A stretch of DNA of 64,000 bases from Plecoglossus altivelis (Eukaryota; Chordata; Actinopteri; Osmeriformes; Plecoglossidae): assembly GCA_036571765.1 (NCBI GenBank), contig BROE01000025.1:2612855-2676854 (forward strand), read 5' to 3'. Within the stretch, counting starts at the first letter, position 1. Every line of letters starts with the position of its first letter. Both the position numbers and the translations under genes were made by a program. A model generated the notes under the pieces. That model saw nothing but the letters and a program-made list of their open reading frames with translations, was not told the origin of the DNA and did not search any database. Positions 48,772 through 59,700 of this stretch are shown here, in pieces.

Positions 48772-49914
48772 GGTGTTCCTCCAGAAATAGTTCGTATAAA
48801 TAAAAAGAAGCTAACTCGCTATTTGTGAAGCTTGGTCGCTAATATGCTTCACTACGTTCTTTTCCGTTTATTTCCTTTGACCAGCTACAGGAGACTGACC
48901 CGACCACATTAGAAGCGATGGCGGAAAGGGATACGCCTACTAAAGAAGAGTACCCAATGAGAGAAATGTTTGTTTTCCGTGTTCCAGAACTTTGTTCATT
49001 TTCAGCCAATTGAATTCTACATAACATCTGTGGGATGAACTACAAGTCATGACTGATTTCCAATTGGTTCCGTTATTCTCCGTAGTGTATTTGGTAATGC
49101 TATTAGGATTGGTCTAGGTGTCCGTTCTCAGACTTCTGTCGCCCAATAGAAGTCCACCGCGTCTTGATTCGATGTCCCTTTAACTTTTACTGGAAAGCTC
49201 TAGGTCGTCTTAATTTAATTCATGCCTCTAAAATAAGAAGATTAATTCATTTATGCGCCAGCCGTGCTGAAACAGCAGTTACCAAAGTTCAACTTATTTT
49301 TGTGGTACTACTTTGTGGTTACAAATCCTCTGAAGAGAACATATGCATATATATTTGGCACAGTTGAATCACAGAAATGTACAAAAGTCCCTGGTAATAA
49401 TACAAAATAAGAATTTAAAGAAGGACTCACATAAATCACAAATCTTTAACAACATCCAGAAACAAGACAGAAGACATGGTGTGCAACGAACAAGACTTAA
49501 ATGGGTGCAAAGAGAATTGACAGGATGGAGCACATTTCTAGCAACACCTCCCAAATGAGTCTTCAGTCGGTTCTTGACAGCAAGGCTCCGTGGTTACAGG
49601 CTCCATGGTTACAGGCATACTTATCTGTTCTTCCAGACTGGCTCTGGCTTTCAACAAGTCCTAAGTGCAGAGCTGCCAACTCTCTAGCATTTGATTGTTT
49701 ACATACTGTGGAACCAATCAGATGTATGTATCTCTTGGCCAATGCGTGACAGTGGGCAGCTCGGCAAGCGGGCTTTGGACACCAAATACATCTCAATTCA
49801 CTCTGGGTCCAAACTTTGTCGACCAACATTCTTCATTCGGTACGCCAAGCTCATGCAAACATCGGTGGATTCGATCCCTGATCCAGAGTGTGGTGGTTGG
49901 TTATCACCTGACCC
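48772..49914 (-). promoter_or_regulatory. VCP upstream region and FANCG 3' region
   Basis: No gene seen. The VCP start lies next to a short 5' UTR, and the promoter is expected at about 48780-49000. No TATA or CRE consensus was recognised. Confidence 0.4.
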
Positions 49915-52189
49915 TTATGAGACCCCTCCAGGGTGGAGGAAGAGATTGAATTCCTCCAGCTTTCGATGCAGGTCTGCTTGGTCTAGGGAGGGGCCACTCA
50001 GGGGATCCTGAAGATAGAGAGGGAGGCCCCTGGATAGACGAGGCAGGGGTGGGATGGGGGCGGGTCAGGATTAGACAGAAATTCAACCTAACCCTTGACG
50101 GTGACAATGTGATCGTGATGTGTTCATTTTGCAGATGCTTTCTTATATTCTATAGCCACCACTTGCAACATGGTCCTAAAGCACAACATGTTACCTCCCA
50201 GATCGCATAATGTAAGTGATTGGAAAAGTGAGTGGAGGATGGATGGTGTTTATGCTTGTCTTACTCTGGTAGGGGTTCCCTGGTGGAGCTCCAAGCCCTC
50301 TTCCAGCTGCCCGTAGCTTCCTGTCTCCTCCCCAGCCTCCACAGCACCTCCCCCAGCCACAGCTCTGCCTGCATGCACCCTGGAACACAGGAGCCCACAG
50401 CTCTGCCACAACAAACACAGCACACCGCTATCCCTACCCTCCAAAGCTGACCATCCGTTGTTATAAAATCGACGCCTTCAATTCCAAGAATAAATCCATG
50501 CCCACGAATGGTTAAACCAAACAACATCTTCTTACCACGTTTAGTGTCATTGACGTTGCTTGGTGCAGAACCCAACAGAACTAGGATGTACATACCTGTA
50601 GATGCCTGCAGGCTCAGCTGAAGGTCTCTCAGAGCTTCCCTCAGCTGGTCTCTCTGGGTGAAGCTGATGCCCCTGCCAGCCAGAGCCAGACCCTTCAGCC
50701 TGGGGAGGGCCAGCAGGGCCCCCCTGTGGCCCCTGGGCGCCGGGCCGGGGGGCGCCGGAGTCCCGTCTGCAGCAGGATATCAATGCGAACAACGTTCAAA
50801 AGACAATATCTGGCTTCACGCGTTGCGCTCTGCAGTGTCTTAACACACACACACAAAGTAGTGTCATCTCTAAGGTGACCAAAACTCACCGTTCTGGAGG
50901 ACACACACCTTCACAACCAGGTTGATGCACCTGAAACACAACACACCCACCCACTCAATAAGCCAGTACACACAGGCTCCATCCACAGACTCACACATAG
51001 GAAAGGACCTGCAGCATTACTCCCGTCCTCCAGCCCTCCTGACCTAGTGTACAGATCCACAGCCTGTCTCCAGTCCTTCAGGTGGGCTTGGCAGTGGGCT
51101 TGGAGGAGGTGGGCAGAGCCAGCCCAGAGCACTGTCTCCAGCCTGTCCAGGGAGCCAGACCCAGCCAGCAGCTCCTCCTCCTCCAGATTCAGCCTCTTAT
51201 GGGGCAGCAAGTCCAAAGTGGTGCTGATGACCTCATCACACAGTGCCAGGGCGTCAGCAGGTCGCTTGGCGGCGAGGAGGGCGGAGCCAGCCTCCAGGTA
51301 GAGCTCGGGTAACCTTGGGAGGGGCAGGACGTCGGCGACGCCCACCTGAGCCTGGGGGTTCATTTAGCAGACCCTTTCACCCATAGCAACACACAGAAGA
51401 ATTCAACCTCTGACCTTTCCACCTGTCTGTCAAATGCTCTGACCACTAAGCTAAACATTTGTCATTTGTGATGTGAAGGAATGGCTTGAAGGGTCTCACC
51501 GTGTGCGAGTCTCCAGACTGGAGTTGAGCCAGCAGGTCCAAGTACAGCTCCGCTCCTTCTGACAGCCTGTAGCATCAGCAGGAAGCACATCATGCCACGT
51601 TTAGAGGATCCAATCAGTGCCAAAGTGACGTGCAAATAGTGCTGAGAAACTACAGGGTAATATCATGGATGTCTATCAGTATTTCAGCATTTAGCATGTC
51701 AACAAAAAGGTTTGGGGGATTTGTTTCATTCCTGAAGGGTTATTCACAGGAAGGACAGTGAGACTGTTGATGATTGGCTGACAGTGGGGCCCTTTACCTG
51801 CCATGAAGGACTTTCTTCAACGCCAGACTGTGTAGCACCCCGAGGGGGGAGGGGACAGCCAGCAGGAGGCTCAGGGATTGGCCACGGAGAAGAGAGGAAG
51901 GGCGGAGCAAAGGGTTTCCAGACTCAACTGCTGGGGGCAACATCAGCATCTGGAAGCGAAGGCCAGCTCTATGTGTCTCGCTTGCAGTGTGTGTGTGTGT
52001 ATGGATGAGTGTGTGAGAGCTAGCGTGTGCTACTTACTGAATGCAGGAGGTCCAGACCCTGTATTTCTGCCTGAGTGTTCCCTAGCTGCTGATACACCAG
52101 CATGCTTTGGTGCAGAGCAGCTGCACATCTGGAGTCTACCTCCATCGCCTTCCTAAAGCACTGGAGAGCACTCTGGGGACGACCCTGGA

Positions 52190-52222
<33 letters not shown>

Positions 52223-52289
52223 GAAGGTGACACTGGAAAGCACAACCATTTTTTAAAATACACATTGTGAGCAATGAAGCTTAGAAGTC

Positions 52290-52344
<55 letters not shown>

Positions 52345-54161
52345 CATGCGTGCGAGGCAGAGCCCTGACAGGAAGTGTGTGTGTGCCAGCTGGACTCTGG
52401 GGGCTGGCAGAGAGGGTCCAGTCTGGAGAACACACAGGGCCTCCGGACACCGGCCCACTTCCAGCCAATCAGCACCTGATTTGATATGATAGGATCCAGA
52501 CTGATCAACATAAAAAAGGCTTTTTTTCCTAAACAGTTTTTCCTACAAGCAAATTCAAGCAGAATGCCGCACAGATGCCCTCAGAACAGCATCTACAACC
52601 ATTAAAAGCTGTGATTGGTGAAGACCTTGAGCGAGAGCTGTGATTGGTGCCGACCTTGAGCAATGACTGTGCAGATTTGCAGGAGGTCCCTGAGTTCTCT
52701 GGGGTCAAGGACCACCTCCAGGCGGGGAGGGGCGCTCTTCTCCTTCTGCGCCCCTGCACGCCTTCTTTCACCCACCCCTTCATGTCCTAGACCCTCGGAG
52801 AGAGACTGCAGCGCCTCCTACGGCACAGGAGGAATTCAAACAACCTCAGATGACCATAACCTCAAGTAAACTACATTATTTTTGACCATACACCTGTTTA
52901 AACAGGGATATCAACTGATGTCTTGTACATATCACTTTTATAGCCATATCCTGGTTTTTCAGATGTAGTGTCACACTGTGTGCCTAATGTACCTACAACA
53001 TGAGAAAATATTGATCCATCTTTCCTGTTATGAAACACCAACAGAGGTGTGCCTATGTGAGACAAGTTATGGATATTTACACTGTTGAATACAAGTTATA
53101 CGGCAGACTATGGACATGCAGGTTTGTCTGAAGTGAAAAGAATCATTTCAGGTAGGTTATGTCATCCCAGATCTGTCCGCATGAGCAAACAGACACACAC
53201 ACACACACGTTACACACTCAACATTACACACGCACACACCTGCATGTCTTGTATGATTGCCAGTTGGCAGGTGGCCAACCAGAGCGCCCAGCTGACGCAG
53301 AGCAGCTGCTGGAGACAGGAGCGGAGCGCTGGATCTCCCAGAGGCTGGGCTGAAACGCAACTCCAGACCTGCGCTAGGCCACCACCTGGAGGGGGTACCC
53401 CACACATACCCTCCACACCTGGGGGAATCAGGAATGGGGGGGGGGGGGAGTGGAGGGTTGAAGGAGACTACCTGAATCATGGCGGTGCATCATTTGTGTG
53501 ACAGTTGTCAATCATGTCACTATAGCTGCAGGCCATTTTGAATGTGTCATCGACATATTTACACAACGTCATCGCCAGATCATGTCAACAAAGGCGTTGT
53601 CTCCTTACCTCTCTTCAAGCCATGTGTGAGCACCTGTTCTGCCTCGGAGACTTGTGACTGACTTAAGGAGAACACACAGCAGTTGTACACAACTATCAGC
53701 TCCAGCTGGACGTGGTCTGCGACTGCAGGGACGCCTGCAGAAGTAGGACGTGAAGAGAAGGAAAGAGATCCAGTGGTGAGACAGTTACGCTAAACGATGG
53801 GGAGGACTGGAAAGTTAGATGGCAGACGGAAGACCTTGGATTTTCCGAAGTAGCTTGTGACTTTCCAGATGACATCGTTTCAATAAACTCTGGATGTTGT
53901 CTTGAATAACACTGTCGCGTTGCTGAAAATGAATGACAATATGTGCGTTGGTAACGTAGCTAGTTTACTGTAGAGCAAGCACGTTCAATGCCTAGCTCAT
54001 CCTTAACGTGCACATTGCTCATCAACCAAACCCAGTTGACTAGCATGCAGATAAAGCAAACAAGATAAGTTAACAAACTAACTCACCTCCCACCATTTTA
54101 CAATGGCGTTATTTTCTTGTATCCATGTGTCCAGTAACGACAAACGCGTGTCGGCAGACAT
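49915..54161 (-). CDS. fancg: Fanconi anaemia group G protein (TPR scaffold)
   Basis: About 14 exons, as in human, from ATG at 54161-54159 to TAA at 49917-49915. Clear exons: 54087-54161, 53835-53922, 53609-53734, about 52343-52478, about 52039-52186, about 51800-51965, 51500-51566, 51044-51351, 50890-50930, 50596-50766, 50265-50379 and 49915-50007; two weaker ones lie near 53250-53420 and 52650-52817. FANCG is a TPR adaptor in the Fanconi core complex that enables FANCD2/FANCI monoubiquitination at crosslinks. Matching blocks: VPAVADHVQLELIVVYNCC, LSGLCLARM then GRPQSALQCFRKAMEVDS (TPR), YQQLGNTQAEIQGLDLL, LYLEAGSALLAAKRPADALA and ELWLGEVLWRLGRRQEA. It is adjacent to VCP in the same order and strand as in human 9p13.3. 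The family diverges fast, so small exon errors are possible. Confidence 0.9.
51361..51465 (-). mobile_element. tRNA-derived SINE abutting a FANCG acceptor
   Basis: The plus strand reads tail (CATTTAGCAGACCCTTTCAC) then reverse-complemented head (CAACCTCTGACCTTTCC, then CAAATGCTCTGACCACTAAGC), the order expected of a minus-strand SINE. It ends within about 15 bases of the exon start at 51351. Confidence 0.6.
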
Positions 54162-54196
54162 CCTATACTCTCGGTTTAATACCGAGAGTATAGGAT
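54160..54196 (-). promoter_or_regulatory. Perfect 16-bp inverted repeat at the FANCG start codon
   Basis: Arms 54160-54175 and 54181-54196 with a 5-base loop (54176-54180). The plus-strand left arm is ATCCTATACTCTCGGT, and the right arm is its exact complement. In the mRNA the 3' arm contains the A and U of the initiator AUG, so the start codon would sit at the base of the stem. Confidence 0.7.
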
Positions 54197-54774
54197 AGGA
54201 GAGTAAGTGAAAAGTCAGGGTAGTGTTTACATTTCCCACTTTCCCTCCCTCTGCCGCCAAGAAACTTTCAGCTGACTTCTGAATTGCACGAATATATTGC
54301 TCCCCCTAACGACCAAGTCGTGTTTTTTTTCCAAGTCCGATAGCAACTGTGATAAATGTCCGTTAGATGGCGCTAGTTGATCACGAGTTTATAAGCGAGC
54401 CCTACACTTTACCTTAAAGAAAACCTGGCTGTCACACACACACACGCGCACACACACACGCACACGAACACACAGCATGGCCCAGTACAAGGCAATGCAA
54501 GTCCAGGCTTAATTGTTACGTAGCTGAGTCAGCCACGATCGTGCCAGGACAGCTCTCTTCCCCCACAAGGTGAATCCCCTTCCCCCTCCCTCCATGTCTC
54601 CTCTCCCTTTCTACATCACACTCCTCCATTCCTACCCCCAAAGAGAGCTTCCCTTTCCTTCTCTCTCTCTCTCCTCTCTTTCCTCTCCTTAGATCTAAAT
54701 ATAATCCTCCCCCCCCACCCCCCCACCCCCACTTCCTGTCTAAGTCTTGAACCCATTTGCCTGTAGTGCTGCAA

Positions 54775-54900
54775 ATAAATGTAAATGTATTCAGTTGGCT
54801 GGTGCTTTTTTTTCCCAAAGTCACGCACGGCGTACGGGGGGATGTGAACTTGCAACATTTGGATCTGCAATGGAATGCTTTGTCACTGAGCTCTAACCAG
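54775..54900 (-). mobile_element. tRNA-derived SINE (minus orientation)
   Basis: The reverse complement reads TAGAGCTCAGTGACAAAGC, then CATTCCATTGCAGATCC, then AAGTTCACATCC, a degraded tRNA head. The tail-like TTCAGTTGGCTGGTGC lies on its left. Confidence 0.6.
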
Positions 54901-55439
54901 TACGTTCATGATGTCCCTATGAGGAAACCAAGGGCCTGCTAAGCACTGTTATTGGCCATGCCTGCTGGTCTGTCAGCTGTTGTATCAAATATCCCAGACT
55001 TAGTGGTGAGACTGGTGGATAAATGCAGTTTTCGCCTCCAGATACAGCTGACTCCGTCTCTCTCTCCCTCGTTCTCGCCCTCCGTCGTTCTCTCAAGGAC
55101 AGGTCAGGGTCACCCTGGTGGAAGCCAGGCATCCCTCCACCTGTCACTCACACAGCACCACTGCAGATTTGCCTCCCAGCCAATCGCTGAAGAGCGTGAC
55201 TAATGCGTGGGGGGTTTCTCTGCGGCCTACAGCACTGTGCGTGAGACAGCATAACCTCAGCCATGCGTCAGGAGCGTCAGGTGACACAGATGTGAAAGGC
55301 GGGTGGTTCACCTCTGTGACGTTGACGGGGGATGGGGAGGCGTGCCAGTCAGGAAGTAAGGCAGCAAAATGATTGGGTGTACGAGAAAGGGGGTGGGTCG
55401 TTAGCATGTTGGTGAGAAGTTTCTCCTGTGTGACCACCC

Positions 55440-55585
55440 GATCTTGGTGGTAATCCATCGAATAACAACGTTTTTGCTCAGCACGTTTTTCAGACAGTTT
55501 ATCCAACCCAACGCACAGAGGGGGTGTAGACCCTGCAACATCTCGCCCTGCGGTCAAGCACTCTACCACCGAGTTACACCCACCC
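55440..55585 (-). mobile_element. tRNA-derived SINE (minus orientation)
   Basis: The reverse complement begins GGGTGTAACTCGGTGGTAGA, then GTGCTTGACCGCAGG and a B-box-like AGGGTCTACACC. The A box is well kept. Confidence 0.65.
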
Positions 55586-55865
55586 TTATAAGCAACACCT
55601 TAAGACAGTGAAGACGACCTTTTGATTTTAGAGTGTAAGACGTGGAGACGTTATCCAACTGTTCCTAACGCTAGGAAGCAGTAATGTGTGCAGTGCATTT
55701 TCCTTCACCCCTGCCCAGTCATCTTCTCTCTGCTCCACTGGGCTCCTCCGTCCAGATCTGCAGTGTGAACCTACATGCCCTCCAATCGACTGCCGTCTCC
55801 AGGAGTGTGTGTCTGTGTGCGTTGTGGGATTGTAACTCGGTGCATGTCTGTGTGTGTCTGCGTCA

Positions 55866-55900
<35 letters not shown>

Positions 55901-56033
55901 CGCGTTCGTGTTAAGTAAGTGATTGAGGAGGCGGTAATCAATAGGTGCTGTTGGGACAGAATCGCCCCCCTTGCAACAGGGCTATTCCCTCTGCTAAGAG
56001 TTGGTGTGCATGATGGCTGACCTATAAGAGAGT

Positions 56034-56059
56034 GCGCGCGCGCACGTGCGCGCGCGTCT
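56034..56059. repeat. Alternating GC palindrome (Z-DNA-prone)
   Basis: TGCGCGCGCGCACGTGCGCG with a further CGCG, a purine-pyrimidine alternation centred on CACGTG. Confidence 0.7.
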
Positions 56060-56730
56060 CATGAGCCTCCGTCAATGGGGCAGGATCGTGTGCGTGCTTG
56101 GGTTCTGTCACAAGGCCAGGTGTGGGTCCCAGGTGTAACTGAGAGGATATGCAAACTCACACTGCAGCAGTGAATCAGCAGAACATCTTGCGATCTCTCC
56201 CTCTGCCCCCCCCCCCCCCCCATGCCCACATACGCCTAACAAGCTCTCATGACATGACATATTACTGTGAAATATGGCGGCCCATCTCAGGTTAAGACAT
56301 GATGAAGCTCAGACGTGGCCTGTCTCCAAGTCTCTCTGAAATGAGTCACTCCTGTTAAAGCTGCAATAACCCTCATCCTTATTAAATAAATAACAACGAT
56401 GAAAAAAGCGTGTCACGGTGTCTCTAGTTCTGGTCCGAGACTTAACATCTTCCTCAGTTCGTTTTCACTAAATAAGCAAAGAAGAAATGTCGTCTTCACT
56501 TAGATAGAAAGACTGGAATAGGATTGCTCAAACACCATTGCCTTGAAAGTGGTGGGTCACTCCAATAATGAGAAATTCGCAGTGTTCGCACAGTAAGCTG
56601 TCTGTTCGATGCTACCTGTGCTTGTCTATAGTGACTGACGTTGAGAGACCCAGTGACGTGGGGCTGAAACTACTGTCTCTTTAAGGAAAGTGTGCTTCAA
56701 TGCTGAGTAGCGACTTTTCCCTCTGCCTCC

Positions 56731-56738
56731 TATAAAAG
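56731..56738 (+). promoter_or_regulatory. NEFH TATA box
   Basis: TATAAAAG lies 60 bases before the ATG. Transcription is expected to start about 30 bases downstream, near 56760, giving a 5' UTR of about 30 bases. Tissue-specific intermediate-filament genes commonly use TATA promoters. Confidence 0.75.
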
Positions 56739-56790
56739 CTGAACGTCTTCCCTCCTGCTGCATTCACTGTTCCTCCTCCGGACCAGCAAG

Positions 56791-59700
56791 ATGAGTTTTA
56801 CGGTGGACCACCACTACTATGGACCGGCGTCTTATCGAAAGGCTCGGCCAGCCTCACTCTCCTCCTCCGGCTTCCAGTCTCAGCGCCGGCGTACCGTGAG
56901 CAGCCTGCCGTCCTCCACTGACAGCGTGGATGTCTTTACCTCGGACATGTCTAGAAGGAACGAGAAAGAGGTCCTTCAGACTCTAAACGACCGATTCGCG
57001 GGCTACATTGACAAGGTGAGGAACCTCGAGATGCACAACAGGAACCTGGAGGCAGAAGCAGCAGAACTGAGGGAGAACCAGGCTGGACGCGCGTCTGTTG
57101 GAGAGCATTACGATCGCGAGCTGGGTGACCTGAGGGGTCTGGTGCAGCAGTTGACCGGAGAGAAAGCTCGCGCGGTCCTGGATCACGAGCATCTTGAGGA
57201 GGACATCCAGAACATGCAGGTTAAACTGGAGGACGAGGCACGCACCCGTGAGGAGATGGTGGCCGCAACGCGTGCCATGAACAAGTATGTGGAAGAGTGC
57301 CGTCACGCCCGGCTCGAGCTGGACAAGAAGCTTTGCTCGCTACAAGAAGAGGCCGCCTTCCTGAAGAAGAACCACGACGAGGAGGTTGCGGAACTTCTCG
57401 CACAAATTCAAGGAGCTCAGGTGAGCTTCGAGGTTCGAGACACGCTCAAAGCAGATGTCACGAGCGCACTGAGGGAGATCCGCGCACAGCTGGACGGACA
57501 CGCAACAAAGAGCGCAACTCAAGCTGAAGAATGGTTCAAAGGTAAGCTCTTACACTTTCCTTACCTCTAATACCACTTGCCGAGTTCCCCTTTACTTCTG
57601 ATAGCTTCATTGAAAAGAACGGGTCTCTGTCCATGGTGCTGAACCTAGAATGGCTTCTCCAGGTTTGCATTGAGTCAAAGCTTTAATGTTGGCATAGTTC
57701 TACGTTAGTTACATTTGAACATACATCTACTTTGAATTCAGGTGTTCTGGACAGTGTTTTTCAGTAAAATGATAGTTATGAAGAAACGTACGTAAGAATG
57801 CAAATACATTATCTGTGCGGGCGCACAACAGTTGCTCTGCGACGTTCGTGCATATCTTAATGGCCATTTGAGGTATTCAATTTTGCAGTCGAATCCATCT
57901 TTGCCGCAAGCTACGGTGATTCAGCAGATTTTGGGCTGATGTCGTAGTCAGTTCTGGAACCTTCTTGCTCATAAAGTAAGATCAATGGAACATTTACTTT
58001 CCCTTAAGCCCCAGACATTTGACTCACTTACCCTTGAGGCGAGCAGCCCGTCTGCCTGTGAGCGTGACCCCGTGTTGGGGACAACTCCGGTGTAGCCGTT
58101 ATACACGCAGCAGTGAATCAGGGCAGTCTACCGGAGGGAGAATTCTAGCTCGCAGCCTGCCCGTCATGTTAGAGACCGCATTTTAAAAACTCGTTTTCTC
58201 TCCATGTTTCGACACGAGGACTCTCCTGCGAGACGAGCAAACCATTAACATCATTTATATTTAAACTATACTTCAGTTGATAGTACACGCACACTATACT
58301 CAAGTATAGAGTTAACTTTGCTATAGTCTACACTTTGTTATAGTCTATACTATAAAGACTTGAGGCAGAGAAGCTAGCCAGCTGAGTCAGAATGCTGACA
58401 GACAGGCTGACTAGACAAGGTCACCTCTGCCGGTGGTTGTGTGGGATTGGGGCCCCACTGTCCACCTGTGCACAGGGGAGGTCGACATCCACAGGCCCCA
58501 AGTGAGAATTGAACCCTGCAGGGGGTAAGCTGGGTGCCACCAAAAGATGCAAAGACTTGGATGTTAACCTGAGATTGAAAGGCAAAGGTCTGAAATGAAA
58601 CCTAGTGGTTCCTCCTTGCTGTTCAGAGGGTAGAGTTTGGACTGGACCCCCATTGTGAGGGATGCGACAGACACCCGCTCGTTTCCCAACACAACTACCT
58701 ACATCCTCCCTCTTCAACCTCTAACCCCTGTCTCTTCCTCCCTTTGACCCCCCCCCCCCCCCCCCCCCCTCCCCCACCTCAGTGCGCATGCTGCGCCTTT
58801 CGGAAGCGGCCCACGACAACACCGAGGCGATCCGCGGCGCCCAGGAGGAGATCTCCGAGTACCGCCGCCAGCTGCAGAGCCGCACCATCGAGCTGGAGAC
58901 CCTGCGAGGAACCAAGGACTCTCTGGAGAGGCAGCGTATGGACACCGAGGACAGACACCACGGAGATCTCAACTCCATGCAGGCACGAGGACACGCGCTC
59001 CAACCGCTGCACGCTAGCTAACACCCGCATTGCGGTTTTTAACTGGCGTTGATCAAAGAGTCCGGCACTCATTCCCTTACTCGTTTTTACGCAATGTTCG
59101 GTGTCCTAATTCACCCCCCCCCCCTCCCCTCCCCGCATTTGGTTCATTGTCTGTGTGCGTTTTGCCATTGTTGATCTTCCAGGAGACTATCCACCAGCTG
59201 ACCAATGAGCTGAAGAGCACCAAGTGGGAGATGGCCAGCCAGCTAAGGGAGTACCAAGAGCTGCTCAACGTGAAGATGGCTCTGGACATTGAGATCGCTG
59301 CCTACAGGTTGGTCTGGGCGCTGTCTGCTCCAGCTAGGATCTAGGCATCACTCTGAGCTCTCTCCCAATGCTACATTGCTGGTTAAACTCACTCTGTTTG
59401 GTTCCCGGGGTGGGAAAGCGAGGGAGGAAGCGATATTGACGACAAGCAAAATGCAGAAGGAATATCGCGTTTGATACGAGATCGATCCTGTGCTGTTCCG
59501 TGTTGACGCATCTACTTCCTGCGTTTGCCTTCCACAGGAAGCTGCTGGAAGGCGAGGAAACCCGTTTCGTTTCAGGCATGGGGTCTTACTCCTACCTGAA
59601 GCTGAAGGGAGAAGAGATGTCCGACACTGTCATCCTGGAAGAGCAGACCGACGAGACCCAGGTGACGGAAGTGACGGAGGATGCTGAAGAGGGTGACGAG

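Larger units (their letters stand above)
54197..56730. other. Divergent spacer between FANCG and NEFH
   Basis: No gene recognised. Contains SINE copies at 54775-54900 and 55440-55585, (GT)n at 55866-55892 and a GC alternating palindrome at 56034-56059. Confidence 0.6.

Noticed and set aside
54078..54260. N-terminal extension of FANCG from 54260
   Set aside because: The codon is TTG, not ATG, and the extension crosses the inverted repeat. The ATG at 54161 gives the family-like start.
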